DNA of 64,000 bases from Bacillota bacterium. Lineage in GTDB: Bacteria; Bacillota; Clostridia; Tissierellales; Sedimentibacteraceae. Below are positions 32,660-42,048 of this stretch, in pieces. A program made the position numbers and the translations under genes. The DNA lies in NCBI GenBank assembly GCA_023453025.1, contig JAEXUD010000013.1, forward strand, positions 1 to 64,000, given 5' to 3'. The stretch's first letter is position 1; each line of letters opens with the position of its first letter. The notes under the pieces were generated by a model. That model worked only from the letters and a program-made list of their open reading frames with translations, ran no database searches and had not been told where the DNA came from.

Positions 32660-34285
32660 ATGGGGAGAATTTTATCTGTAGAAATTAAAAATCGTAATAT
32701 AAAAATAGTGGAAGGAGCTAAAAATGGCTCTTCAGTATCAATCTTCAAAAGCTTATTTATAGACATTGAACCCGGAAGTATTGATGACGGAAAAATTATT
32801 GATATGGATTCAATTGCAAGTACGATAGATTTGGCATTGAAAAAGAACAATATCAAAACAAAAAACGCAATATTTATAATTAACACAAATGCAACCATCA
32901 CCAGAAATCTGGAGCTGCCTTTATTAAAAAGTAATTCAGAAACATTCTCCATGGTAAAAAGTGAACTCGACCAGCTTTTACCTGTAGACCTTAATCAATA
33001 CAAAATAGTATACAAAAAAACAGAGACTATAAAGGTTGACGGAGCACAAAAGGGTACATACATAGTAAACGGTCTTCCTACAGCTATTTATGAGCAATAT
33101 ATAGATCTGGCACAAAGACTCAGGATGGAGCTAGTTGCAATGGACCTTGCTTCCAATTGTCTGGACAAAATTTCATTGCAAAAAATAACCATTAACAAGC
33201 AGGCTTTAAAAATCGGAGCTTCTGCAGCATTTATTGATATTGGATACAGCAATATACTGTTCAGCGTTGTCAACAACGGAAAGAATGTTTTTTCAAGAAT
33301 ATCTTCCAACGGTCTTCATGATATAGTCAGAAATTTTGAAACTGCCTTTGACATAAGTCAGGAAGAAGCATTAAATGATATAGAAAGAACAGCTCTCAAT
33401 GACAATACGGAGATAAATCAAAATATTTCTAAAACAAATATCTTAGAAGATAACATAAATATGTGGATAGGTGAATTTAATAGATTCATCAGATACTACA
33501 ATTCAAACAACAAGGACAGACAGATAGAGAAAATATATATTTATGGAAGCTTTGCAAAAATTGCAGGTCTTGAACACTATTTAGAGTCTCGTTTAAGTGT
33601 AAGCACCGAGGAAATAAATGAATTATCAAATGTTATAATTAAGGATGCAAATAAAGATATACTTGATGTAAAATCATATTTTAACAATATTTTATCCCTG
33701 CATATTGATAAAAAGGATATAAATTTCTTATCAGATAAAAAGAAACAGCACAAAAGCAAGTTCAATACAAGTGTTGCTTTTATGGCAATTGCACTGATAG
33801 CAGTGTTAACAGCCGCATATTTCGGCTATGATTACATGGTTGAAAAAGCAGCCGTAGAAAAGGACCTGGCTGCTGTAAATGAATTTCTCAGCAAGGAAGA
33901 AAATATAAAATTAAATAAAGAAGCATTGGAAATGAAAAACAAAGCATCATTGCTTCAGACCTATAAAAATGAGATTGATAAATTGCAGCTTGCAATTAAA
34001 AACGAGGATGCGGTAAACACCGTTATATTTGAACAAATATCAGCGGCCTTACCTCTGGGAACAAAAATAAATTCTATGTCCATAGACAACGAAAGCATAC
34101 AAATGCAGTGTAGCTCTGCTTCAAGACAAGAGGCTGCACAGCTTGAAAAAAATTTGAAGAATATAGAATTCATCAACAACGTATACATACCGGCAGTAGT
34201 AGACGGAGCCGAGGGCGGAATCATAAGCTATAACTATTCGGTTGTATGTGACATAAAGGGGGGCAATGCATATGAAGCTGAGTAA
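32660..34285 (+). CDS. PilM-PilN fusion protein
   Basis: 541 residues. Residues ~1-365 are an actin-like PilM (GRILSVEIKNRNIKIVEG; ELPLLKSNSETFSMVKSEL; IDIGYSNILFSVV; IYIYGSFAKIAGL). A basic stretch and single membrane helix (~372-392) lead into a coiled coil and a PilN-like ferredoxin fold (~395-541). In most bacteria PilM is cytoplasmic and grips a short N-terminal tail of a separate PilN; fusion makes that contact permanent. A second, shorter copy at 42049-43575 is split by an in-frame stop. It is the base of the alignment complex, with PilO encoded next. Confidence 0.88.
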   Translation: MGRILSVEIKNRNIKIVEGAKNGSSVSIFKSLFIDIEPGSIDDGKIIDMDSIASTIDLALKKNNIKTKNAIFIINTNATITRNLELPLLKSNSETFSMVKSELDQLLPVDLNQYKIVYKKTETIKVDGAQKGTYIVNGLPTAIYEQYIDLAQRLRMELVAMDLASNCLDKISLQKITINKQALKIGASAAFIDIGYSNILFSVVNNGKNVFSRISSNGLHDIVRNFETAFDISQEEALNDIERTALNDNTEINQNISKTNILEDNINMWIGEFNRFIRYYNSNNKDRQIEKIYIYGSFAKIAGLEHYLESRLSVSTEEINELSNVIIKDANKDILDVKSYFNNILSLHIDKKDINFLSDKKKQHKSKFNTSVAFMAIALIAVLTAAYFGYDYMVEKAAVEKDLAAVNEFLSKEENIKLNKEALEMKNKASLLQTYKNEIDKLQLAIKNEDAVNTVIFEQISAALPLGTKINSMSIDNESIQMQCSSASRQEAAQLEKNLKNIEFINNVYIPAVVDGAEGGIISYNYSVVCDIKGGNAYEAE

Positions 34286-35516
34286 AAGAGAAAGGGTACT
34301 TATTTTTATATTTATTATAGCCCTGGCTGTATATGCAGGATATAAATTTATCCCGACATTGAATTTATTTAATCTGGAGACTTTAAAAGCTGAGTACAAT
34401 TTGAAAAAAATTGAATATGACAACATGTCACAAAATATATTGCTCAAATCAAAATACGAGGAAAATGTACAAGCCCTGAGCGAAGAAATAAACAGTCTGG
34501 ATGTTATTTCAAACCTGCAGCAGGAACAAATCATTGTATTTTTAAACAGCTGCTTTGACGGCAGCAATATTGATGCAAACAATATAAGCTTTACTGATGC
34601 TGCAGTTGTTCCAATGGGCGCAGCAGTGCCTGAGAAAGAGGCAGAGGAAAAAAGTTCACTTGATGTGATAATGGCAGATATTAATAAAACACAAACAACA
34701 GAACAGAATGCAGAACAAATTTCTTCAGACAACAACACAAAGACTGATGCTGACAGCAATGAAGCCAAATCTTCTGAGAAATCAGCACAGCAGCAGGATG
34801 CACTGTCAGCTCGGTCAATATCAGCAACTGTTGCTTTTGAAAGCACTTATAGCAATATGATTAATTTCATAGATGCTATTCAAGACAACTCTGTAGATAT
34901 GTCAATTACAAATATAAACACTGTTTCAGCTGAAGAAGGTGTACTTCAGGGAGTGATTACCCTTAACTTCTATGAAATACCTAAACCTGAGGGCTTCAAT
35001 GAGAACAATTCGGAATGGATTTGGAAAGACCTTGCAAAATCCGGAAAAGCAAACCCGTTTTCTACCGGCGGAGCATGGGAGACAATTGGCAGTTTAGGAG
35101 CTAAGTTTGATTTTTACGTAAATTTAGAGCCTGAAAGCTCAGACTTACCCACTGTATTAATAGGAAAGACAGAGGATTCAACCAGGAGTACATATATATC
35201 AGAGAACAGCAATGCTGTGGAAAATGTACAATTCAATTTTAAAACAGAGAACAGCAAGTATTACTACAGCTACAGTACGAAAAACAATGCTTATCCGAAG
35301 GCAGGAGCGTGGCAGGAGTTTTCACCCTCTGAAGACGGCATTATGATTAGAATTTATTGCGCCGGCAGAAACTCAAAAACTGATTCGGTGGGTGCCAGCA
35401 TAGGTGTTACAAATACCTCCGGCTTGAAGGTGTATTTTGAAATAGAAAATGACAGCAGCACCAATCCCAGGGTAACCTTTAATGAGCCTAAATCTGTTGT
35501 TGTAACCAGAAAGTAA
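34272..35516 (+). CDS. PilO-like protein with an extra C-terminal domain
   Basis: 414 residues. The first ~240 match a PilO layout: membrane helix (~8-26), coiled coil, ferredoxin-like fold, with a polar Ser/Glu/Gln-rich insert (~120-175). Residues ~250-414 add a separate beta-rich domain (FSTGGAWETIGSLGAKFDFYVNL; TYISENSNAVENVQFNF; YFEIENDSSTNPRVTF) missing from the paralogue at 43565. It overlaps the pilMN stop by 14 bases; ATG 34272 is used because of the AGGGGGG spacing. The extra domain would lie outside the membrane, and its function is unknown. Confidence 0.8.
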   Translation: MKLSKRERVLIFIFIIALAVYAGYKFIPTLNLFNLETLKAEYNLKKIEYDNMSQNILLKSKYEENVQALSEEINSLDVISNLQQEQIIVFLNSCFDGSNIDANNISFTDAAVVPMGAAVPEKEAEEKSSLDVIMADINKTQTTEQNAEQISSDNNTKTDADSNEAKSSEKSAQQQDALSARSISATVAFESTYSNMINFIDAIQDNSVDMSITNINTVSAEEGVLQGVITLNFYEIPKPEGFNENNSEWIWKDLAKSGKANPFSTGGAWETIGSLGAKFDFYVNLEPESSDLPTVLIGKTEDSTRSTYISENSNAVENVQFNFKTENSKYYYSYSTKNNAYPKAGAWQEFSPSEDGIMIRIYCAGRNSKTDSVGASIGVTNTSGLKVYFEIENDSSTNPRVTFNEPKSVVVTRK

Positions 35517-35553
35517 CATGTTTGAGATTAAGCTAAATTATAGAGGTGTCAGC

Positions 35554-36240
35554 ATGAAAAAAAAATTAAATAATAAAGGACTGACATTGATTGAAATAAT
35601 TATAACATTGGCAATACTTGGCGTTGTGGTTACACCGTTAATGTCAATGTTCGTAACCTCTCAGCGAATTAATCGTGAAAGTGAGATAAAATACAGAGCT
35701 ATTCAGCTGGCTCAAAAATATATGGAGGATGTTAAATCCGAAAGCAGCCTCGATGTATCTACAGGCAGCGGCTACATGGGCATGGATGGTGATTATTCCA
35801 GGGAAATTCCAAATGACAGCGGATATCGGCTTGTTGTTTCAATTAATGAAAATGATGTTGTTGATATTGACGATGTAGATTCTGTTGATGTTCCCGGAGA
35901 TGGTGAGTATGACGATATTGTTGATGTTACGGTTCCTGATGATTTAAAAACGATTGATATAATGAATGATGATGCAGCAATCAGAGTTAATTTGAAAACC
36001 GATAATGGAAAGCTAAAGGTTGAAACATCGACTTTTACCGGTGCAAAGCTGTACATGTTTAAAGATGACAGCAGCTATAATTATACAATATCGGGAAATG
36101 CAACGGTTATTGAAGTTCAGGAAGGCATGGACAAGCCGGATAATATACTATACTATATAACAATTAATGTCTACGACGGAGCCAGACTGATTGAAACTGT
36201 CAAAGGCTCAAAGGTTTTTAACAGCATTATAACTGATTAG
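35554..36240 (+). CDS. PilV-type minor pilin
   Basis: About 228 residues. After the leader MKKKLNNKG comes LTLIEIIITLAILGVVVTPLMSMF, a type IV prepilin N-terminus with Glu5 and Leu at +1. The remainder is acidic (Asp/Val-rich ~110-150) and presumably the exposed head. The start at 35554 follows GAGGTG; a frame start at 35518 overlaps the pilO region. Paralogue at 44147. Confidence 0.85.
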   Translation: MKKKLNNKGLTLIEIIITLAILGVVVTPLMSMFVTSQRINRESEIKYRAIQLAQKYMEDVKSESSLDVSTGSGYMGMDGDYSREIPNDSGYRLVVSINENDVVDIDDVDSVDVPGDGEYDDIVDVTVPDDLKTIDIMNDDAAIRVNLKTDNGKLKVETSTFTGAKLYMFKDDSSYNYTISGNATVIEVQEGMDKPDNILYYITINVYDGARLIETVKGSKVFNSIITD

Positions 36241-36261
36241 AGTAATGAAAAGGGTGGTAGT

Positions 36262-38313
36262 ATGCTAAAAAAAATTAAGAATAATAATGGCTCAACTCTG
36301 ATTCTGCTTGTAATGACAGTTGCCGTAATTTCATTGCTTGGGACATCTATTTTAGGTGTTACAATGATGAACTATAAAATTAAAAAGACAAATTCTGATT
36401 TGAAATATTCATTTTACATGTCGGAGTCAGGCCTTGACAGGGCCTATGCCGAGGCGTATTCGGTGGTGCTGAAGGCTGCTGATGATGCAAATAATGCTGC
36501 AAAGAACAAGATAAATGAGTATGACATTGTTAAGCTTACAGAGCTGGCACTTAATCCGGAAGCAAACTCAGATATCATAGAAGATTCAGACGGAGATGGT
36601 GTTTATGAATACAGACAGGAAAGAATCAAGGAACTGGCTAAAGAAGCATTTGAAACTAAATATGTTGAAATAGTCAAGCAGGATATTATTGAATCCCTGA
36701 TGGGTGCTTCTCTGGACGGCATACTGGTTGATGATGCTGCTGAAAAATTAAAACTGGATGTTGTTGAAGAAGAGTTTGACGATTTTGATGTTGACACTCC
36801 CATGAAGCTTGCCATAAGCTCCGAGTATACAAAAAAGAAAGAAAGTATAACCAGGACTACAGATGTTGATTTAATAATTAAGGTTCCCGATTATAATGAT
36901 TCCTACGAAGTTGAAACGGTAAATCTGGAATTGAATCCATTTTGGACAAAAGTAATGACTTCCGAAAACCTTAATATTAATAAGCAGGGTGAGACAATAT
37001 TTAACGGTGAGGTATTCGTAAATAATGATTTAAACCTTCTGGGAAGCGGCAGAGTATCATTTATGCAGGATTTAGCGGTTAAAAGCAATATTAAAATTAT
37101 TAATAACAAGGAAATGGTTGCTGCAAATGTATATACAAGCAATATTTTGCTGAACGGTGCGAATGCAAAATTTACTTCAACCACCATGAATGATAACACT
37201 GTTGATTATGAGGGAGTGGTAGTCTTAGATGATTTGGAAATGAATGCCGCAGGTCAGGAAGTGACCATAAACGGCGCATATTACGGTTTCGGGTATGGCG
37301 GCGGCAGCAGAGACAACACCTTAAACAGCTCTATCATCATAAACAACAACAATATTGCAGGATTAACAATTAATAAAGGAAATTTAGCCAGAGGTAAATT
37401 ATATTTATTAGGAACATCATATATTAAGGGAATATCCCCTTATGCCACAGGCGAGTCACTTTCTGTACGCGGTAATTACGCTGCGTACACAAAGCCATTA
37501 AGCTACACGGAATCTGGTGCAGCAGGAAAATATGATGAGAGCAACGTGCTCTTTAATTATGAAGACTATTTGCCTTATTTTCCTCAGCTGGTTGAGTGGT
37601 TTAAAGGTGGGGGAGGAGAGATCACAGCATACGAAAAAGCCGAATATATAAAAAAATACCAGGAATTGGGCGGCGGCTCACTTGAATTGCTGGGCGGTAA
37701 AATAAGATTAAATGATACCGATATTGTAACTCTGGGTGCCTATATAAACAGTCAGTTTATTGAAACCTCCACAGCACCTCTGGAAGGATGGCCTGGATTA
37801 AAAGCAGATATAGGTGAAGCCTTTGATACCAAGATTAACAAACTGGGATATGATTATTCCGAAGACGGCAGCGATATATATTCAACCTCTGAAATTTTTG
37901 ATAATATTCCATTGGATTACAATATGGAAATATTCAACGGAGACGAGCTGCTTTATGTCAACAAGGTTGCGAGAACACCGGGAGACAATAAAAAATATGA
38001 GCTTGCAGATGATGTAAAAAGTGGCTTGATAATAACAAATGAAGATATAGATATTTCCGGAACAGTTGACTTTACAGGTGTAATAATTTGTGCAGGTGAT
38101 ATAAGCATTCTGGATGACGGAGGAAACAAGACCTTCAACTATAATAAGGGTGTAGTATCAAAAATAATTTCTGAAAATGGATTGCAGGAAACAGTGTTTA
38201 AAAATACAACAAATGTAGGTTCAGTAAGTATAACTACTTTTGGTTCAGGAAGTAGTGAGATAAATGTAGATTTTAGTCCATTGTTAAAATTAGAAAATTG
38301 GAGTATTCAATAA
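36262..38313 (+). CDS. PilX-like minor pilin with large beta-solenoid-like domain
   Basis: 683 residues. The N-terminus NNNGSTLILLVMTVAVISLLG is a prepilin-like helix without Glu5, as in PilX/GspK-type tip pilins. It is followed by FYMSESGLDRAYAEAY, the usual PilX region. The acidic middle (~90-190) leads to repeated short strands (FNGEVFVNNDLNLLGSGRV; NVYTSNILLNGANA; INGAYYGFGYGGGSRDN; NEDIDISGTVDFTGVIICAGDI), suggesting a beta-solenoid like that in the TadG-like protein at 23400. Lacking Glu5, it probably starts the filament tip. The paralogue at 44521 lacks the solenoid. Confidence 0.8.
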   Translation: MLKKIKNNNGSTLILLVMTVAVISLLGTSILGVTMMNYKIKKTNSDLKYSFYMSESGLDRAYAEAYSVVLKAADDANNAAKNKINEYDIVKLTELALNPEANSDIIEDSDGDGVYEYRQERIKELAKEAFETKYVEIVKQDIIESLMGASLDGILVDDAAEKLKLDVVEEEFDDFDVDTPMKLAISSEYTKKKESITRTTDVDLIIKVPDYNDSYEVETVNLELNPFWTKVMTSENLNINKQGETIFNGEVFVNNDLNLLGSGRVSFMQDLAVKSNIKIINNKEMVAANVYTSNILLNGANAKFTSTTMNDNTVDYEGVVVLDDLEMNAAGQEVTINGAYYGFGYGGGSRDNTLNSSIIINNNNIAGLTINKGNLARGKLYLLGTSYIKGISPYATGESLSVRGNYAAYTKPLSYTESGAAGKYDESNVLFNYEDYLPYFPQLVEWFKGGGGEITAYEKAEYIKKYQELGGGSLELLGGKIRLNDTDIVTLGAYINSQFIETSTAPLEGWPGLKADIGEAFDTKINKLGYDYSEDGSDIYSTSEIFDNIPLDYNMEIFNGDELLYVNKVARTPGDNKKYELADDVKSGLIITNEDIDISGTVDFTGVIICAGDISILDDGGNKTFNYNKGVVSKIISENGLQETVFKNTTNVGSVSITTFGSGSSEINVDFSPLLKLENWSIQ

Positions 38314-38332
38314 ACCACAGGGGAGGGTTAAA

Positions 38333-40852
38333 ATGAAAAAGGTATTTTTAAAAACATTCTTTTTATTAATAGCAATGATAGTAATTATTCCGATAGTACT
38401 GAATTTTGAAGCAGAAGCCGGAACCGGCAGCAAAGAATACCATACATATTCGAATATATGGCTGTTAGAGACCAACAAAGAAAAAAGCTCCGGCGGTAAT
38501 TTAAGATTGTTGATTAAAACATATATCAAGAATGATACAGGTGAATATGTTGCCAGTCCTTATATTCAAGATACAACAATTACTTACAGCAGTCAGCCCG
38601 GAAACTCAACGCTTACCTTGGAAAGCGGTTATAGCCTGAATCGCATGGAACTATGGAAAAACAGCACAAAGCAAATTGATACCGGCTCGTCATCTAACCG
38701 CAATGCAATAAATATACAGCTGGAAAGCGGTACAACCAAGGTATTGAAAATTTATGTTGATGAAAGATATAATGATCTTGGTTATGATAATTCCAATACA
38801 AGCGGCGGAGATGTTAATTTAAATAAAACAGCTGCTCCTGTAAGCGGTAAATCAAATGAATTTGATCTGGAATTCTCTGTTCTAGGCGAAGCCATTACAA
38901 GAGGGAAAAATGCCGATATAATTCTTGTGCTGGACAAATCCGGAAGTATGAGAGAAAATATCAGCAGCAGTAAATCAAAAGCAGCGGTTCTTGAAGAAGC
39001 GGCAGATAGATTTATTGATGCTGTTCTGTCATCACAACAATCTGGTGATAACAGAGTTGCGGTGGTTGCATATTCTGATGAAGCACAGATAAGACAAACA
39101 TTTACCAGTAATAAGACAACCGCCAAAAATTCATACAATAATTTTTATAATTTGTCTGATGGAGGAACTAACAGTGAGTCAGGCTTTATAAAAGCAAGAG
39201 AATTGTTTGGAACATCCTTCAGAATGGGTGCGGAGAAATATGTTATATATATGACTGATGGTGAACCAACACAATACTATGATATTAATGGTGAAGTTGT
39301 GGGACTTGGAAATGAGTTTGATGTCAATGCTAAAAATGCAGCTATAGAAGAGGCAAATTTATTAAAAAATTACGGTGGAAGCGGCATTAAAATATACACT
39401 ATAGGGTTTGCACCGTCAAATACCTCTGATATGCAAGCACTTTTAAATCCTTCAACCAATTCTTATCAAGAGGGTTACTATCATGCCAAGACCGCAGATG
39501 ATTTGACTAATATATATAGTATAATTGCTGATACAATAATCGATTCTATTGCTAAAAATGCAACTGTAACAGATACATTGCCGGACAGTTTTGAATTTAT
39601 TAAAGATTCGTTGCCTGAAAATGTAACTGTATCTGAGGATGGAGTTATGACATGGGATTTGGGCTCGATTACTACATCTGAATCTTCAAAAATAGTAAAG
39701 ATCAGATATACAGGCGAGAATTATGGTGTTAAATTTGCCAATGAAGGAGCAGAGATTAGCTACAAGCATGTATTAACACCTAATGTGCTTACAGAAGAAG
39801 ACTTCGTCAATCCATTAGTTGTTATAACGCCTAATGTAGCAGAATATGTTTATTACACAAATAAAGGTGAGAACATTATTATAACACCTCCTAATATGAG
39901 TATAGTAAATGAGGCAGGAGATGATTATACAATAAGCGATTTAAAAATCAAGGTGGATGATCCCCCACAAAAACCTAACAGCAAAGCAACCCACAATGCA
40001 GAACATACAGAAATTACTTATGTTCCTCAATCTCAAGGCTATACGGAAGATTCGTTCAGCTATATAGTATATTTTACTGTCAGCAGCGATAGTGACCCAA
40101 AGGATTTATTTTCGGGAACATCAAAAACGTTTGAAAGAAATGTAAATGTGATAATTAATCCACATCCCGATGTAAATCTAACAATAAACTATTTTGAAGT
40201 GCTCAATGGTGAAAACAGGCCGTTGTCAGTTAATGGTGCTACTTCAGTAGTAAAACAGCTGCCTAGAGATGGCTTTATTGATGAATTTGCACCTGTAATA
40301 ACAGGATATAATTTAATAGATATAAGCTATGATGGAATTATTAATCCTGTTCTGGCGGGAAAAAGACTAACAGGACAGGCCGGTAAAAACAATATAGAAA
40401 TAAATTATTATTATAACAGAGACAGCAGCCTGGTATTTGACAACATACTATATAATAACTCCATGTACAAAAATGATGCTTTACAACCATTAGGTGACAA
40501 TGCTGATTATTATGATGCGGTAGCCGGAATCAACTATAGATTTGGTGTCAAATTCCAAACAGGTCAGAATGTTGATAATTTAGATATAGTTTTTACCGGA
40601 GCAGGAAGCTTTACCTTGACTAACTTTAATTTATATGACGAAGATAATAATTTAGTTCATGGACCGGTGAATGATTATAACTTAATCAAACCATTTATTG
40701 GCGCAAATAGTATTTATACTGTTACGTACAACGTAAAATCTGACAGTCCCGGATTAAGCATGAATGTACAAGTAAATAATGCAAACCTGGAATCACCGGA
40801 TGTTCCGTCACAAATAACAATAAATTCTATAGGAACATTAGAGCTTGAGTAA
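38333..40852 (+). CDS. von Willebrand A domain surface protein, putative pilus tip adhesin
   Basis: 839 residues, secreted (signal peptide ~1-30). A vWA domain (~195-390) has a complete metal site: DKSGSM, GGTNSESG and MTDGEPT. It is followed by beta-sandwich domains (TVTDTLPDSFEFIKDSLPENVTVSEDG, DUF11-like) and other Ig-like modules to the end. No sortase motif or SLH domain is present. The gene sits among minor-pilin genes, as PilY1 does in proteobacteria, suggesting display at the pilus tip. The N-terminal third resembles that of the adhesin at 54144 (LNKTAAPV...FSVLGEAI against LTKTATAV...LSVLGENL). A strong hairpin terminator follows. Confidence 0.85.
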   Translation: MKKVFLKTFFLLIAMIVIIPIVLNFEAEAGTGSKEYHTYSNIWLLETNKEKSSGGNLRLLIKTYIKNDTGEYVASPYIQDTTITYSSQPGNSTLTLESGYSLNRMELWKNSTKQIDTGSSSNRNAINIQLESGTTKVLKIYVDERYNDLGYDNSNTSGGDVNLNKTAAPVSGKSNEFDLEFSVLGEAITRGKNADIILVLDKSGSMRENISSSKSKAAVLEEAADRFIDAVLSSQQSGDNRVAVVAYSDEAQIRQTFTSNKTTAKNSYNNFYNLSDGGTNSESGFIKARELFGTSFRMGAEKYVIYMTDGEPTQYYDINGEVVGLGNEFDVNAKNAAIEEANLLKNYGGSGIKIYTIGFAPSNTSDMQALLNPSTNSYQEGYYHAKTADDLTNIYSIIADTIIDSIAKNATVTDTLPDSFEFIKDSLPENVTVSEDGVMTWDLGSITTSESSKIVKIRYTGENYGVKFANEGAEISYKHVLTPNVLTEEDFVNPLVVITPNVAEYVYYTNKGENIIITPPNMSIVNEAGDDYTISDLKIKVDDPPQKPNSKATHNAEHTEITYVPQSQGYTEDSFSYIVYFTVSSDSDPKDLFSGTSKTFERNVNVIINPHPDVNLTINYFEVLNGENRPLSVNGATSVVKQLPRDGFIDEFAPVITGYNLIDISYDGIINPVLAGKRLTGQAGKNNIEINYYYNRDSSLVFDNILYNNSMYKNDALQPLGDNADYYDAVAGINYRFGVKFQTGQNVDNLDIVFTGAGSFTLTNFNLYDEDNNLVHGPVNDYNLIKPFIGANSIYTVTYNVKSDSPGLSMNVQVNNANLESPDVPSQITINSIGTLELE

Positions 40853-40861
40853 TAAAACATT

Positions 40862-40900
40862 AAGATTTTGGGCTTATTATATAAGCTCAAAATCTTTCTT
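40862..40900 (+). terminator. Terminator after the vWA gene
   Basis: A 16-bp stem (AAGATTTTGGGCTTAT with ATAAGCTCAAAATCTT, one G-T pair) has a 3-base loop, then TCTTT. The PilW-type gene follows only 20 bases later, so some readthrough is likely. Confidence 0.75.
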
Positions 40901-40920
40901 TAACATCTGCGAGGTAACAT

Positions 40921-41370
40921 ATGAAAGACAAAAGAGGTTTTACATTAATTGAATTAATAATTGTTTTAGGACTTGCAGGAGTAGTAATTTCTGTTGTTAT
41001 GTCATTTTTTATAGCTAATTATAAAAGCTATGAAACCATAAATACAGAATCAGAAGTACAATACCAAAGTCAATATATTATTAATTATATGACAAATAAA
41101 ATATTAGAAGCAAAATCATTTGAGGGTAAGACAGGAAATCAATTTATTTTTAGATATTCTGATGGAAAAGAAGCATCATTTGAGAAGGACAGCAAAAAAA
41201 TAAAATATGCTTATGATACTGAAGCGCCTGTTGATATAGGAAATTATGTAAAAGATATAAATATTGAATCTTCAGGAACAAATGAAGTCAGGATAACCCT
41301 GATCCTTGAAAAAGGCAGTCATGACACTTACAGCGCCGAACAGATTGTATACCTGAGAAATTCAAACTAA
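40921..41370 (+). CDS. PilW-type minor pilin
   Basis: 149 residues. KDKRGFTLIELIIVLGLAGVVISVVMSFF is a classic prepilin start; QYQSQYIINYMTNKILEAKSF and the C-terminal YSAEQIVYLRNSN match the paralogue at 45095 (YEAEQIIYLRNS). Last gene of the first minor-pilin module. Confidence 0.87.
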   Translation: MKDKRGFTLIELIIVLGLAGVVISVVMSFFIANYKSYETINTESEVQYQSQYIINYMTNKILEAKSFEGKTGNQFIFRYSDGKEASFEKDSKKIKYAYDTEAPVDIGNYVKDINIESSGTNEVRITLILEKGSHDTYSAEQIVYLRNSN

Positions 41371-41385
41371 ACCCACACTCCGGGG

Positions 41386-41430
41386 ACGGACCTCAAAATA
41401 GGTTTTTCGTTCCCGGAGCTTTTCCTTTCC
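41386..41430 (+). repeat. First hairpin repeat flanking the gap
   Basis: CCGGGGACG pairs with CGTTCCCGG. Direct copy at 41843. Confidence 0.7.
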
Positions 41431-41842
41431 AAGCTTCTGTACAATGAACGTCCTTATATTTTTTGTTTCCCGATATTACACCATCTTTTTTAGTTTTTGT
41501 AGCAAAACCTGCATTTCTGCATACTATGGGTTGTACATCAAAGTAAAGGAAGTTTTTATTATGTCAAAAATAAAATTATGCGTGATTGAAAGAGAGATAT
41601 GGTGAGCATCTTTATGCAAAAAATGATTTACGTAGTCTGCGATATTTTCTGCTTTATCTTTTCTAAATCTTGAATGACTTATTTTTTATGAAGGTTTTTC
41701 ATTGAAATATACAGGTTCTTGTTAAAAGGCCTACACCAAAAAATTTTCGATTATTATGCACTTTTAGAGTATTAATATTCACTCATTAAATAGGTACCCT
41801 GCATTTGTGAAAAGTCTCGCATAATTGTACTTCAGGGACAGA

Positions 41843-41878
41843 CCTTAAAATAGGATTCTCGTTCTCGGAGTTTTTCAC
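41843..41878 (+). repeat. Second hairpin repeat flanking the gap
   Basis: A diverged direct copy of the unit at 41386, with the same order of motifs (GGGACAGACC, AAAATAGG, TTCTCGTTCTCGGAG). Confidence 0.7.
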
Positions 41879-41947
41879 TTCTTACAATTTTCTTAAATAT
41901 ATTTAATAAAACAAATTTTATATGATATTTTCTTAATATTAATTATT

Positions 41948-41976
41948 TTGACATTTTCCTCCAATTTTTGTATAAT
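41948..41976 (+). promoter_or_regulatory. Promoter of the second minor-pilin module
   Basis: TTGACA (41948-41953), 17 bases, TATAAT (41971-41976): a perfect consensus, 73 bases before the PilM-like start. Confidence 0.8.
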
Positions 41977-42048
41977 CTCAATATACCAAAATTTTCTATA
42001 ATTCTTAATTTATGTAAAAGTATTAACTATATTTAAAGGATAACCTAC

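Larger units (their letters stand above)
41371..42048. other. 678-base gap with two direct repeats and decayed coding traces
   Basis: GGGGACGGACCTCAAAATAG...CGTTCCCGG at 41386-41430 and GGGACAGACCTTAAAATAG...CGTTCTCGG at 41843-41878 are direct repeats that can each form a hairpin. Between them lie short broken frames on the minus strand and no intact gene. It may be a remnant of a mobile element. A clean promoter for the second pilin module lies at its right end. Confidence 0.6.

Noticed and set aside
34121..34846. A 241-codon minus-strand frame opposite pilMN/pilO
   Set aside because: It spans the junction of two well-supported plus-strand genes and has no recognisable features.
36262..36330. 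PilX-like N-terminus as an ordinary signal peptide
   Set aside because: The charged leader ending in Gly-Ser before a long uncharged helix, the neighbours and the SESGLDRAYAEAY region fit a GspK/PilX pseudopilin better.
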